Below are positions 45,062 through 57,127 of a stretch of DNA of 64,000 bases, one piece after another (positions within the stretch are counted from its first letter, which is position 1; each line of letters starts with the position of its first letter). The DNA is from Monoplex corrugatus (Eukaryota; Mollusca; Gastropoda; Littorinimorpha; Ranellidae). Made by a program: the position numbers and the translations under genes. Where the stretch lies: positions 36,802,050 through 36,866,049 of the forward strand of contig CM060308.1 in the NCBI GenBank assembly GCA_030674185.1, in the 5' to 3' direction. Below the pieces are notes generated by a model. It saw nothing but the letters and a program-made list of their open reading frames with translations. It had not been told where the DNA came from and searched no databases.

Positions 45062-45265
45062 ATGGAGGAGGAAGATCGTGATCGGTTTTCAGATGACGAA
45101 TTATACGATAATCTTGGTGATGATTTTGATTTGGTTCAACTCACAGAAGAAGAAAGGGCCAATTTTCAGGCAATAATTCACCAAGACAGAGAAAATGACA
45201 GTAGTGATGATTTAGACGATGAGAATCTGCTACTTTTCTACCACAGACGCCCTACCTTTGAGTGA
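45062..45265 (+). CDS. Acidic short open frame, unknown
   Basis: 67 codons from an ATGG start: MEEEDRDRFSDDELYDNLGD, then FDLVQLTEEERANFQAI and DSSDDLDDENLLLFYHRRP. Rich in Asp and Glu. It sits inside the possible TTAA element, so it may be the acidic leader of a piggyBac-type transposase or a small host exon. No splice partner was identified. It ends 210 bp before a LINE insertion. Upstream (44700-45010) is a CCCC-rich pyrimidine tract with no coding sense. Confidence 0.4.
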   Translation: MEEEDRDRFSDDELYDNLGDDFDLVQLTEEERANFQAIIHQDRENDSSDDLDDENLLLFYHRRPTFE

Positions 45266-45474
45266 AAAAGTGGGAATTCCGTTCCACCACCTATGTTCGT
45301 GACAATCTGGTGACAATGACACCAACAGCCCCTACATGTAAATAACTCTTAGAGTAGCATTTATAGTCTATACCGTCTTTTGTTTTATGTTAGTCACAAC
45401 GTAACTTTGCAGCAAAACTGTTTTAAAGAGACTTTGTATTTGGAACAACAGGCTCGTGCTTTGATGCTATTATG

Positions 45475-46791
45475 TTGTGACAACTGATACTGGCAAAGTC
45501 TCTCTCCTCACACACCTTGATCTGTCTGCAGCCTTCAATACCATTGACCATGGTATTCTCCTTTCTAGACTTCATCATACTTTTGGCATCTCTGACATTG
45601 CTCTCTCCTTTTTCACTTCGTATTTATCAAACAGAAAACAAACTGTTCTTATCAATGGCACTTACTCTCAACCTGCATACCTGACCTGTGGTGTTCCACA
45701 AGGATCTGTCCTTGGCCCTGTTCTTTTCACTCTTTACACCTCCCCCCTGCCCACCATCATCAACTCCCACTCTATAAAACACCACTTCTATGCTGATGAC
45801 ACCCAACTTCAAGACAGTGACTCACCTGATAATATACAGCGCCTGTTGACTCGCACCACTGAGTGTTACTCAGACATTAAGAACTGGATGACGTTCAACA
45901 AACTTCAGCTTAATGACGACAAGACAGAAGCTATCCTCATTGGCACCCGTCAGAAACTTTCTCAGCTGCCTCCTCTTTCTCTCCCATTATGTAACACATC
46001 AGTCCCAATTTCTGATTCAGCTAAAAACCTTGGTGTCTGCATTGACTCTACCCTCTCCATGAACAACTTTGTTTCTCAAACTGCCAGATCTTGCTACTAT
46101 CATCTCCATCGTATAAGGCTGATCAGGAAGTATCTCTCTGTCGAAACAACTGCAAAACTCGTTCTCTCCTTCATAATGTCTCGCATTGACTATTGCAATT
46201 CACTCCTGTGTGGTCTTCCTGCCTCCACCATTCACATCCTACAGCGCATTCAAAACAATGCTGTACGCCTTGTACTCAAAAAGAAAAAAAGCTGACCACA
46301 TATCTCCTCTCCTGGCACAACTTCACTGGCTCCCTGTATCAAAGCGCATACAGTACAAACTAGACACCATGTGCTACAAAAGCCTCAATAACGCAGCCCC
46401 CGATTACCTGTCAAGCCTACTTGAGATCTATCTTCCCTCACGTACCCTCCGCTCTGCCTCCGATCCTCTGACTTTTCGCTTTCCACGCACTAAGCTCAAT
46501 ACCTATGGTCCACGAGCCTTCTCTGTTTCTGGTCCACTCTACTGGAACAAACTTCCTCTCTCAGTCCGTCAGCAACCTACTTTTGTCTCCTTCAAGTCCG
46601 CTCTCAAAACTCACCTTTTCTCCTCCGCATAAAATCCTAACCTCACTCAACCCCCCCTCTGCAGCCTGTCTCTGCTCGGAGGGGAATCACATGGTTATAA
46701 TATATAATTATATATGCTACGCTCTCTATAATTTTCCATTGCTTTTATTCTTGCTTTTATTGCTTTTATTCTTTCTCCCCATTTATAGCCA

Positions 46792-46863
<72 letters not shown>

Positions 46864-47003
46864 TGTGTGTGTGCGTGCGTGTGTGTGTGCGTGCGTGCGT
46901 GCGCGTGCGTGCGTGCTTGCGTGTGTGTCTGCTTCAGCGCTTAGATTTGATTTTATCAAGATTTTGCGCTATATAAATATTGTAATTATTATTATTATTA
47001 TTA
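45475..47003 (+). mobile_element. CR1/L2-like LINE, second copy, one frameshift
   Basis: RT from LLTHLDLSAAFNTIDHGILL through CGVPQGSVLGPVLFTLYTSP and an intact FYADDTQLQ catalytic box, to SFIMSRIDYCNSLLCGLP. A frameshift at an A run near 46283 moves the C-terminus (LHWLPVSKRIQYKLDTMCYK, YWNKLPLSVR) into another frame ending at 46632. The 3' UTR contains a TG repeat (46794-46930) and ends (ATT)n at 46987-47002. Same family group as the copy at 12360 but diverged. Confidence 0.92.
46794..46930. repeat. (GT)n/(GTGC)n microsatellite in the LINE 3' UTR
   Basis: TG run passing into GTGC. The LINE at 12360 has a TG tract in the equivalent place (13619-13692). Confidence 0.96.
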
Positions 47004-47451
47004 CAACAATGACACAGTGACATGTTGTGTGACTGGATACCTCGTTCACAATGAAACAGTGACATGACAGAAATATGAATCTGTAAGTACCAGCATGCGT
47101 TATGCCATTTCGGCTGTATATGTTGCTGTCTCTGTCCATGTAATCATTTTGTTTATCTTGTGATGCAATATTGTCAACTGTTTTGTCTCCCTGTGCGACA
47201 CCACATGCACGCAGGTCTGTTAAAGCATGTTATTTTTATTACGACTTCAGTTCCGTACACAACGGTATATCACATGTCATGTTTGTTAATCATCCACATT
47301 GAGTAGAGAAACAGTAACATAAGTACCCTCTTTTCACAGTTTTACTCTCTCAGGAAACCCAGGAAACGAAAGACAGCGTATGTACAAATTCAGTTCTTAC
47401 AGTAAGAAAGTACTCTCCCGCTAAAGCGGGAGTTCGTAACGAAAGAGTTAA

Positions 47452-48800
47452 CATAGTCTCTACAGTGTTGACGTGCATCTGTTTTTGGTCTTTAGTAAAG
47501 TAGTGTGGAACCCACCCACCCTGCTTCAAGAACCTGATTCACAACTAATACCAGTGTCACGTGCGATCTCTTCACTCATTATTCCCTTTCTTCTTTCTGA
47601 ATTTCTCAATTTTTGAACATTTTTTTCATCAGTAGCTTAAATTGTTCCCCACATTGTGCTCGCCTTTAATGTCATTTCGTCCATGTTTAAAGAATGACAC
47701 CTACCTATAAACTGCACGTTGCGAAAGAGCTCGTGTCCCACGTACAATTTGTAGTGCTTTTCATATATCTGCCCCCAAAATATTTTAACATTTTTTGTGT
47801 AAGTGCGTTGTTCTTCACTTCATCACTAAACTTGGCCATGCTTGGAATGATTGAACCCAATGTGATGTCATAACAGATGATGTCACAGTATTTGCATGAA
47901 GTTTCGTAATTAGGTCGTGGAATAATTGGGCGGGATGTGTGCAGAGTTTTAAAAGGCTGTGATAGTTGCTTTTCAAGTTATTGGGCATTCTCACCAGTTA
48001 TTGGATGACTCTCATATAGGTCTACCTACACCTCAGACATACATGATGACAGACATAAAGTGTTTTACATATCTGTGTGCGATATCTAACTAAATTTTTG
48101 GACCATTTGTTATAATGAGTACATCATGTTATGAGGACTACTTGTTTCAGCCTGTTTTTAGGATGCATATATCATATTAGTTGATGTCACCTGTAGTCCC
48201 ATTTTAGTTCACAGTAAAAGTAACATTGACACCCTGAGTTTTAGTTAATAAAGGAACCAGATGATAAACACTAAAAAATAGAATGAGAATATGTATTTAA
48301 TATACTGAATGAGGTGTCTGTTTCTGGTTTCTCTTTGTTTGCATCTGTCTTCATGTTTTGAATATTAGATAAGTATCCTTTTTCTGTTTTCGTGATTTTT
48401 GGTTTCTGTTTGCTTGAATGCTGGCAGTCAATTTGATTCAGATTTCAGGTAATGATATGCAAATAATTTTGAAACATGCCGTGTTCCAAAGGTATTATGA
48501 ACTGTGTGGACTGCAGTAAATAAAGATTGAAACCATTTTCACTTTGTCCTTGTACTCATTTGTGCAGTTATTCAGTTTTAAGTAATTAAACTAGGTAGAT
48601 AGTATATAACTCCATGACTGCCATAATATGTATGCTGTACTACTCGTACTGTGCATGGCTGATTTTGTGTTATGTGACACCGTCGTATGTATCGCATATG
48701 TAGTAGTTCTTGTCAATTTATGCCAGACAATCCCAAAATTAAGATAGAATTTTATGTTATTACATCCCTTTGCTTGCAGTGGGGTTCTGCAGATGCAAAA
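47452..48800. other. No gene recognised
   Basis: AT-rich. Includes AATAAA at 48520 and two GACACC motifs (47197, 48676) like those near 10.4 kb. Nothing else supported. Confidence 0.5.
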
Positions 48801-48804
48801 ATTC

Positions 48805-48943
48805 ACCCTTTGACTCCCGCACCCTGTCCGTCAGCATCCTGCATTGCCATCCATGCTAGTAAAGCAAAAAGTTAACCTTTTGAACTCCCTCACTTATCCA
48901 CCAGCTTCTTGCAGGAAGCTGGTGGATAGGGTGCAGGGTTCAC
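48805..48943. mobile_element. TTAA palindromic MITE, diverged
   Basis: CCCTTTGACTCCCGCACCCT at the left. An inner hairpin CCAGCTTCTTGCAGGAAGCTGG. The termini are worn and the right outer arm is lost. Confidence 0.82.
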
Positions 48944-49633
48944 ACATGCTATCTATTTAGCTTTTAGGTAGTTAGGGGTTCCTCTTTGTGGTCTTGTTCT
49001 CATTTTCCCCCACAAGCCTCTCTCTCATTTCTGCCTTCCAGATCATTCACCCGTTTGTCTTCCACAGTCTGCCCTTAGCTCCCGAAAGATGGAGTATGAC
49101 TGCCTTTATTGTGGGAAAAGGAACAGTTGTATATGCAAAAATTATATGCAAAAATCTGCTCCCTCTGCTAGGTAGTAGGTTTGTATGTCTTTATGTTTTG
49201 AGATAGGGAGTGTTCCCTCAAACTGTTGTGTGGGTAAGAAGACTAAGTTACTTCCCTTTAACAGTAACTTTGGAATTTGTTCTAGAAGGATTTATCACTC
49301 TTGGACAAGTTCATATGCACTCCATCCAAGTCTACCAGAAGTTATCTGACAGCTTCCCTGGGCCTGCGCAAAACCTGTGCTCAAGAAAGGTCTTTAAATG
49401 GGGAAGTGTGTGTGTGTTGGGATCGGGGGGGGGGGGGGGGGAGTGATCTTTGCATCATTAAGCTGACACCACCAGAAATGGAGAAGTGTGTGTGTGTGTG
49501 AGAATGACCCATGCAACATTAAGATGACACCACCAGAATGATCGAAACGTTAAAAATGGCAGTGAACAGGCCAGTTTTTAATGTTGTGGGCTAGGATCGA
49601 ATTCAAAATAACAGATCATGAGTTCACTCATCT

Positions 49634-50100
49634 ATCATCATCATCAAGTGCCCTGCCGCATGGCGTTGGCGATCATGGACTTCCATCTGTCTCTATCTCT
49701 CGTTGCCCCTAGCATCTCTCCCACTCCCCTCGTCCCCAGCCACACTGCAAGTCCGTCCAGCATTTTCTCCCTGGGTCTACCTGGTGCTCTCTTTCCCTCC
49801 AGCTTTCCCGTTGTGACCAGGTGCTCCAAATCCCCCTTCCTCATAAAATGGCCTATAAATGTTGCCTGTCTTTTCCTAATCTTCCTTATGAGTGATCTAC
49901 TTGTGTCTGCCTCCATCAAGACTGTCTCGTTTGTTTTTTTGCTGTCCATGGAACTCTCAACATTCTTCATAGAAACCACATCTCGGCTGCCTCAATCTTC
50001 TTCTGGCTTTGTTTGTTGACTGTCCACGCCTCACATCCGTACAACAGTATTGGTTCTATATAACATTCAAGAACTCTCTCCACTGCTGTATGGAAAGAAC
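49634..50100 (-). mobile_element. RTE-like LINE 3' tail
   Basis: Minus-strand frame with KTNETVLMEADTSRSLIRKI, HFMRKGDLEHLVTTGKLEGK, RAPGRPREKML and an ANAMRQGT end, then (CATCAT)n. Extends upstream to an EAWTVNKQSQ-like piece near 50020. Same family as 1975-3105. Confidence 0.88.
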
Positions 50101-50409
50101 CAACCAGCCCGCACAATTGGATCAGAACTGACCAAGAACCAAGAGATCATGAGGTAACAGGAGGTTCATAAGGGCGAATTGTGCTCATTGCACTCGCCTC
50201 TAAAATACTGCACACTGAGCTGAACTGCTGAGACAGTGAAAGATAAGTGGAATATAATTTTTGTATGCATATAACATATGTGGTTTTGTGTATGTGATTT
50301 TATTCACTCTCTCTGTATAGATCCTCAAAATGATTGATCCGTGCTGATGCAAATACATACACACACTCAGTGATAGAATCCTGAATGACAGATAACAACA
50401 CCGAATGGA

Positions 50410-50700
50410 TAGCTAGCGGTGGGTGTGATAGTCAAGTGGGGAAAATGTCTGACATACAGTAGGAAGGTCTATGTTCAATCCTGGTTGGTTCCTCCCTGGT
50501 CCGCCTTTAACCACAAGGTGTGACTCACACCGTTTGGTTAAAGGTGGAGATTTGTCAGATCCTATGTCACAGTGCTGTGCAGACCTGTTGATGCCTGACC
50601 GTTCCTTAATGTATATATGCATGCAAACACCAACTATGCACATTAAAGATCCTGCAAGTCATGCCTGTATTCAATGGCTTACAGCAGCTTGAAAACACAC
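50410..50700 (+). mobile_element. SINE-like repeat
   Basis: A degenerate tRNA-like head (TATGTTCAATCCTGG at about 50470) with a distal CACATTAAAGATCCTGCAAG end followed by TCATG, the tail also seen in reverse at 33430 and 63184. It contains a 14-bp near palindrome around 50510-50540 (AACCACAAGGTGTGACTCAC). Confidence 0.65.
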
Positions 50701-50869
50701 ATCATGCTTGTCCACAGAGAGGGAGTATGCATGCAGGTTGTGCAGCATCATAACGTCTGCACAGTGTGGGTAAAACAACGTGTATACACACACCCAGACA
50801 AAATCGAACAATTGTACACAAACAAACAAAAAAGGATAGGTAGTATCCAGAGGTCCGGTTGGTGTAGAG

Positions 50870-51150
50870 ACAAATAAAAGGGTAGGTAGTACCCAGAGGT
50901 ACGGTTGGTGTAGAGGTTGGACTCGTGCTTTCCAATCTGACTGCGTAGGTTTGCATGGGTTTTGAAAACGGCGCCTACTGCCTGTGGTCCACCTAGCTAT
51001 GATTGAGCACCTGACCCTGTCTGGATTAGGAAAGGTAAGACTGCAGTCGAGAGGAGATAGTGCTTTAATAACGATGTCCGCAAAATAGTCGAGGTCTCTG
51101 TCACTCTGTCTCTTCAGACCTCAAGATCATGGGGGGACCTTTATACTTTT
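50870..51150 (+). mobile_element. SINE-like repeat
   Basis: GGTTGGTGTAGAGGTTGGAC resembles a tRNA A-box region and is duplicated just upstream (50859). A body with GGCGCCTACTGCCTGTGGTC follows. The B box is unclear, so this is tentative. Confidence 0.45.
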
Positions 51151-51402
51151 TAATGTTTATATCAATCAATTTTGAAAAAAACGAGATAAGGAACAGAAAA
51201 GACGGGTTTGTAGCATACCACATTAGAAATAAATATAGGGCTTGTATTTGTAACTAAGAAACCAATTTTCTACGTTTTTCTTGTTTTTTTTTTCAGGATA
51301 CCAGACTATCTTGTATTCATGGCTCATCAGTTAAGCCAATCTTCCCACATACTCAGACCATATTGTAACTACATGTGAAAACTATTGAAAAAAAAAAAAA
51401 AA

Positions 51403-52790
51403 GGCTCAAGCAGTGGACGCCCTCTCCCTGAATTGGACTTCCCTGATCAGTTACACGTTTCCTCCTTTCCCGATCCTTCACCACGTAATCAAGAAAGTGA
51501 GTGAAGAAAAAACCCGCATGATTCTCATCGCGGTCTTTGTCCCCAGGACTTTGTCAAAACGAACCCCCACCCCTTGGAGCTGACTCTGAGCCAGGATCTG
51601 CTCAGGCAGCCCCACTCTGGCATCTTTCACGTCAGTCTGGCAATGCACGGCTGCTATGCAGTCCCTCCTGCCAACAATAAACGAGGAGCAAGCCCTTTTG
51701 CCCCTACTAGTCCTCGCATACATTATGTGTGGTAGGACTTTAAGCCCCACTGGAAGAAGCCTTTTGCTCCTTCTCATCCATGTACCAGAGCCCTATCAGC
51801 GGCTGTCTCAGCAGCAGGAGTTCTCCGGGCTACCTGCTCTCTCGTTTTCCTTTCCAGCAGGAAAGGTACCGAATTTCTCTGCAACAACAAGTGGATGAAG
51901 TGGCTCCTCTGGTACAACTCCAACAAAATGCACCCCCACTCCTGAATCTTAGTCAATCTGGCGAATTTTCTCGCCCATCTCTCTCAGACTTAACTCTTTT
52001 CTAGCACCGTTAAGGGTTACAGATCCTGCTATCTGCACAACCCTACAACAATTTTCGGGGGCCTCTCTATGCGAAGATTTCCTTCTCCAGGAAGTCTCCA
52101 GAGGCCTATCAGCCCAAGAGTTTAAGACTCCCTCTAGGATTCCTAAATCAAAAATGGGAGATAGCACTTGTCCTAGACGCTGTCAGGTGTCCACCATTCA
52201 AGCGTGCTTCTCTTCTGTCTACTCTCATACAAAACAGCCTTCCTTCTGGTCCTCAATATTGCCTGCCGCCACAGCGAAATCTACACTCTAAGTGGATCCA
52301 AGGAAGACGTCGAGTTCCATAACAACAGAGACTGTTCTCTTTCTTGCCAGAATTCCTGGCCACAACCCAACAACCAGGTTCCAGAACTCGTTCCTTCACA
52401 ACTCTGCCTCTGGTCTCCTTTCTTGATCCTAAAGTCGCCAAAGGAGAGTAATGGCTCTGATGTCCTGTCCGCTGCTTCAAATACTACCGGCATCACTCAA
52501 CCCCATAAGGTCCTTTCAATGGAGACTTAATGTCCGTTAACACATGATACACCAGGCATCGCAGCAACCACCATATTCCAATGGCTCTCCGAGACGATCA
52601 TCGGGATAAAGAAACTCCGTCATCTTCCCTTTTAGATCATCCCTGGGCCCATGAACTCAGGTCCTCTCAACCTCAGCTGCCTTCCATCACTCTTTCTCCA
52701 TTTGAGATGTCCTGGAAGCAGCATTCTGGCACAGATAATCCACTTTTTTTTTAACTATTACCTCAGAAGGTCTGTCCTGCATCTTCATTG
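51403..52790 (+). mobile_element. DIRS-like tyrosine-recombinase retrotransposon relic
   Basis: Plus-strand pieces in order: DALSLNWTSLISYTFPPFPI followed by LHHVIKKV (the end of the RT-RNase H region in DIRS elements); WEIALVLDAVRCPPFKRASL (52150-52210, the WDL-VL-L---PF motif preceding the recombinase); KTAFLLVLNIACRHSEIYTL (about 52230-52290, the first catalytic Arg box); and HELRSSQPQL (about 52650, the HxxR box) before TDNPLFF with a stop where the Tyr box is expected. Many stops and shifts. A poly-A run at 51389-51402 precedes it. No split direct or inverted repeats were identified. Confidence 0.75.
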
Positions 52791-53400
52791 GGCTTCTGAT
52801 CAGAAGATCTGATCCACATAGACACTTCCGCCTGACAGGTAAAAGGGTGGAGATTTTTTCGATCTCTTCGGTCAGTATGTGCAGTGTCAATATCCCTTTG
52901 TGTGTATACGTGCTTGTACGCATGCTCACTACAGATGCAGAGATTTCAACAACGTAGCTGAATGTGGCCAGCTCACCTAACAGCTTGAGTTTTCCATACA
53001 CTACCAACATGTGATTGTGTGAATGAGTTTAGAAAACAGCGTATACAAGAATAATAATATAATGATAATAATATAATAAATAAAAATAAAAATATATTGT
53101 TGTTGATGATGATGATATTATTGTACTGTTATTATATTGTTGCTGTTGTTTTGTTGTTATGTTATAATAAACTCTTGGGAGAGCCAGACAGCAGAAGACC
53201 CTCAGAAGAGAAACCATCCCAAAGCTAGTGTTTCAACGTGAACTCTACACTCTAACCATTCAGATCATGACTCCTGGATGCCCCTCAGTTTGCTGTCCCC
53301 TTTCCACCTTTTGTTTTTCTTGTAGAAATTTGTTCTCCACCTGAGTTGAAACCTCCACATCCAAGGTGTCAGGCGTCTCAAGGCCAAGTCATCCTTGTGG
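52791..53400. other. No gene recognised
   Basis: AT-rich (AAT/ATG-type) low-complexity sequence at 53045-53160. Otherwise anonymous. Confidence 0.5.
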
Positions 53401-53439
53401 CGGATGTCGTAATCACTGCTATTGGACATCTGTAACATC

Positions 53440-54226
53440 TGTTACCTGTCGGCGACATCATTCTTGATGGTAGCCGCTGATGCATGCCCCGTCAGCTGTC
53501 TCCATCCCCTTCTGTCTACAGTCCTGTAGATTTCACCTTTCGTTAACTTCGTCCACTCGGCTATGTTCTCTGCATAGGAAGTCGGCGGTCTTCCTTGTCG
53601 TCTCTTGCTTTCCATTTTGCCTGGGCCACAGTCTTCATTACATGGTAGCTCTGATGTCTCATAGCATGTCCAAAGTATTTCCTTTTCCTTTTCCTAACCT
53701 AAAAGTTCAGGTTGTTTGTTCAGTTCTTCCAGAATGCGTTTGTTTGTTCCAGCTTGTTCTTAGGAGTCTTCTGTAGAACCACGTCTCTGCACTTTTGATT
53801 CTGTTTTCATCTGCAGCTTTAAGAGTCCATCCTTCACTGCCAAACAACACAACGGGCCTAATTAGTGTTGATGGTATTTTAAGTTTGAGCTCATTTCCTA
53901 AATGTCTGTGTTTGGCTTAGGCAATTCTTGCTTTGATGTCTTTGCTACATGTGGCATCAGCTGACTTGTGTGACCCAACGTATTTGAAGTGTTGTACAGC
54001 TTGGATGGGTTCTCCATCGACTGTTATATTTCCATCCATGGATCCACCGGTATGCATTACCTTGGTCTTCTTTGCATTGAGATTTAGTCCTGCAGTTCTG
54101 CCCGCTGCATTTACTTCGTGAATAATTGTTTGCATATTGTCTTTGCAGCCTGATACGAGTGCAATGTCATCCGCATACCTCAGGTCTGCATCATCTAGGA
54201 GAATTTTAAGCCTGATAAAGTTCACT
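53440..54226 (-). mobile_element. LINE RT fragment with YADD and C-terminus
   Basis: The minus-strand frame 54225-53917 starts LLDDADLRYADDIALVSGCK (catalytic motif), then AGLNLNAKKTKVMH and FKYVGSHKSADATCSKDI. It continues with frame changes to KYFGHAMRHQSY and a VADR end near 53450. Confidence 0.88.
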
Positions 54227-54299
54227 TTTGGCTTCTCCTCGACCAGATCCAGCTGGATCTCTTTTCAGCTGGTTCTGCCATTGTCTTCAGGGCTCTGGT

Positions 54300-54347
54300 C
54301 CTCTCTCTCTCTCTGTCTCTGTCTCTGTCTTCTCTCTCTCTGTCTCT

Positions 54348-54408
<61 letters not shown>
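54300..54408. repeat. (TC)n microsatellite
   Basis: About 110 bp of CT with CTGT interruptions on the left. Confidence 0.98.
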
Positions 54409-54410
<2 letters not shown>

Positions 54411-54603
54411 AAATCAAGTCCTTTTCTTTCCAGAAAACGAGAGTATTTCGTGCGGTCATAGGCTGATGTGCCAACCAACCGCCTTGCTCCAACCTCTGTG
54501 GCGAGTACTTTGGCTTGAAGCCGGATTCCACAATTTACTGCCTCTACCTAGGCTGACATACTTTTCGATCTTGTAGACATGGGCTTCCTTCATTCTATTT
54601 TGT

Positions 54604-54669
<66 letters not shown>

Positions 54670-54692
54670 GTACTACTACTACTAATAATAAT
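54604..54692. repeat. (CAA)n to (TAC/TAA)n microsatellite
   Basis: ACA trinucleotide run passing into TACTAC and AATAAT. Confidence 0.97.
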
Positions 54693-54704
54693 AATCTCAC
54701 CTGT

Positions 54705-54960
54705 CTCACCTGTCGGCGTCACTGGATTCGGTGTTGGCCGCTGCACATCTGGATGCCACCATCTCCCTCCAGGCCGCTGTGCCTTGACTTTTGTGGACAG
54801 TTTCTTGAATATTTAGGCCACTGATGTTGGTTATGTTCTCGATGTATGAGATTGGAGGTCTGCCTTTCTTCTTTTTAGCCACTGTTTTTCCTTGAAAGAA
54901 TGGTTGCCATGAGGTCTGTGTTCTTGTTGCGTGACACAGGGCCAATAATAATAGTAATAA
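54705..54960 (-). mobile_element. LINE C-terminal fragment
   Basis: Minus strand: GRPPISYIENITNISGLNIQ, CAAANTESSDADR. Same family as the tails at 24797 and 30797. A second AAT/ACT-rich tract follows (54950-55075). Confidence 0.85.
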
Positions 54961-55474
54961 TAACGATTCTACCGATAATAATACTACTAATAATAGCACT
55001 GATAACAATAATAACAATATATTACTACTGCTACTACTACTACTAACAATATAATAATTATAATTATAATTACCACTAACCCACAGACGGCAACAAGTAA
55101 CAGAAGCAACCAAAAATTCAGATCTTTTGCCCTGTTTGTTTCACAAAGGTGAAACAAGACACGATATGTATTATGCGCTCTTGCAGACTTCGCTTTGTGC
55201 TGGTGGAGCCGAAAATAGACCCTACTGACTTGTCCAAGCGTTCCAACACCCAAATCTCGATCGAGCTGATTGCGGGCCCCCTTCCCCCCCCCCCCCCCCA
55301 TAATAGGGCCCTCAAAAGTGCAAAGCTGGAAACAGAAAACTGACACCCAGGTGCGGCACTTTGACATATCTATGAAGAGTAGGGCGCAGGTAGGAGGGTT
55401 GGGTGGGAGGGTGGGGGGTAGGGCGATGAACCATGAAGTAGCATACTATGCTGACACACCGTGCCAGAAAGAAT

Positions 55475-55920
55475 GTGGAGATGGGTGGCGAACAGGTAAT
55501 TTTTATGTTGGGGTGGCGAACAGGTAAATTTTTATGTTGGGGTGGCGAACGTAAATTTCTATATTGGGGTGGGCGAACAGGTAATTTTTTTATGTTGGGG
55601 TGGCGAACAGGTAATTTTTTTTATTTTGGGGTGGCGAACAGGTGAATTTTTATGTTCGGGTGGCGAACATGTAAATTTTTATGTTGGGGGTGGCGAACAG
55701 GTAAATTTTTATGTTAGGGTGGCGAACGTAAATTTCTATAATCGGGTGGCGAACGGGTAATTTTTTATGTTGGGGTGGCGAACAGGTTCTTTTTTTGAGG
55801 GGGTGGGGGTGGCGAACAGGTGAATTTTTATGTTGGGGTGGCGAACAAGTAAATTTTTATGTTGGGGGTGGCGAACAGGTACATTTTTATGTTGGGGGTG
55901 GCGACCAGTAAATTTTTATT
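55475..55920. repeat. About 29-bp minisatellite
   Basis: Around fifteen units of GGGTGGCGAACAGGTAAATT then TTTATGTTG, with small length changes. Near-open frames of VANR/WRTG type are by-products. Confidence 0.95.
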
Positions 55921-55984
55921 TTGCAGCCCTCTCCCTCCTCCTCCTCCTCTCCCCTTCTCCCCTCTCCCTGCTTCCATTTCAAGC

Positions 55985-56110
55985 CCATGCCAGTGCATAG
56001 AGGCCTTGCATGCTCAATGGAGTTGCCAGATGAAGCGCATATGGACTTGTCTAAGTGCGAAGAATATTTGTGGGATAAACTCTAAATTATTCAAGTCACA
56101 CTCACACAGG
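55985..56110 (+). repeat. Dispersed repeat, copy A
   Basis: GCGCATATGGACTTGTCTAA then GTGCGAAGAAT. Related to 56640 and 62105. Confidence 0.65.
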
Positions 56111-56267
56111 CGCCATTAACTCATTTCCCCACCTAACCCATAAAAATTGGATGAGTCTTATCTGTGGGTCAGCCGTGCAGATCAATAAACGAACCTTAGC
56201 ACAAAATCAATTTTGATGCCTGAAGTACCGTACCGTTCTTCCCTGACAGAAAATACCAGACAAAACG

Positions 56268-56420
56268 TGGCCATGGGGTTAGCACAACGGGCTACTGACT
56301 GGGTGGTTGTGGGTTCAAGCCTGCATCAGTTCAAAAAAGAAATGTATGCATCTCTCATGCCTGCTTGATGCCAGGATATCATATCAAAGTCTAAATCCGA
56401 AAAGGAACTCCTTGGCGCCA
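56268..56420 (+). mobile_element. tRNA-derived SINE, short copy
   Basis: GGGTTAGCACAACGGGCTAC (A-box region) and GTGGGTTCAAGCC (B box, about 56309). The body jumps to GCTTGATGCCAGGATAT, matching GTTGACGCCAGGATAT at 59172, so it has an internal deletion. Confidence 0.82.
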
Positions 56421-56639
56421 TCACCATCATCTCCATTATTATAGCATTGTTAATTAATGATGTCCCATTTTCTGTGGGTTTGGAGATTTGGAGATGCGCT
56501 GGAGCGGTATGAAGGTACGGTGCAAAAGATTGGGCAGAAGAGAAAAAATAATTTCTACCGAAAGGTGAACCTGCTGCTTGTCTCACCATTAAAAACACGT
56601 GTCATCATTTGTGTGGAAGGAAAGTGGCGTTTAGCCAAA

Positions 56640-56770
56640 TTTGACCGGCCAGCGCGTAGGGTTTTGTGCAGGCTCAGGAAGTCTCGTCAGATACTTGCTG
56701 GCAGATTTGGGTGGTGGAGCGCATATGGAGTTGTCCGAGCGCGGTGAATCCTTTTTTGAAATAACTGTAA
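56640..56770 (+). repeat. Dispersed repeat, copy B
   Basis: GGCTCAGGAAGTCTCGTCAG, GCTGGCAGATTTGG, then GCGCATATGGAGTTGTCCGA. Best preserved of the three copies. Confidence 0.72.
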
Positions 56771-57127
56771 TAACTCCCAAGTTTGACCACTCTCATCCAA
56801 TGTTTCCGCCACCCACCGACCCTCCCCCCCCCCCCTTCCATTCAAGCACGTTACGCCTCAGTCCAGTAGTCTGTTGCATTAAAGATGTGGTTTTCAAGCC
56901 CTCTTTGTTGGCTGAGAGCTTCTCTTTCCGTGTTCCTCCCATTTGGTCACAGCTCATTTCTGTCATTCGTGAACAGTGAGCCACAAAACTGCAGAATGTG
57001 CTCCGGAGATGGCTGTCCTGTCTGGCATGGACACTCATCCGTGTGGGGCAGCCCTCGCATACTGGATAGGCGGCAGTACCACATGGATCACAACCTGACG
57101 TGGTTCGGGAGGGATGGGCTTGTGTGC

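Larger units (their letters stand above)
40003..47451. mobile_element. Possible TTAA-flanked piggyBac-like element holding two retroelements
   Basis: Left TTAACTCTTTGATTGCTGAA (40003) and right, on the minus strand, TTAACTCTTTCGTTACGAAC (47451) share the first ten bases. Both then carry TTTAGCGGGAG (40073 direct; about 47419 in reverse), a shared subterminal motif. Between them lie an LTR retrotransposon, an acidic frame and a LINE. Without these the element would be about 2 kb. Weaker than the other TTAA calls. Confidence 0.5.
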
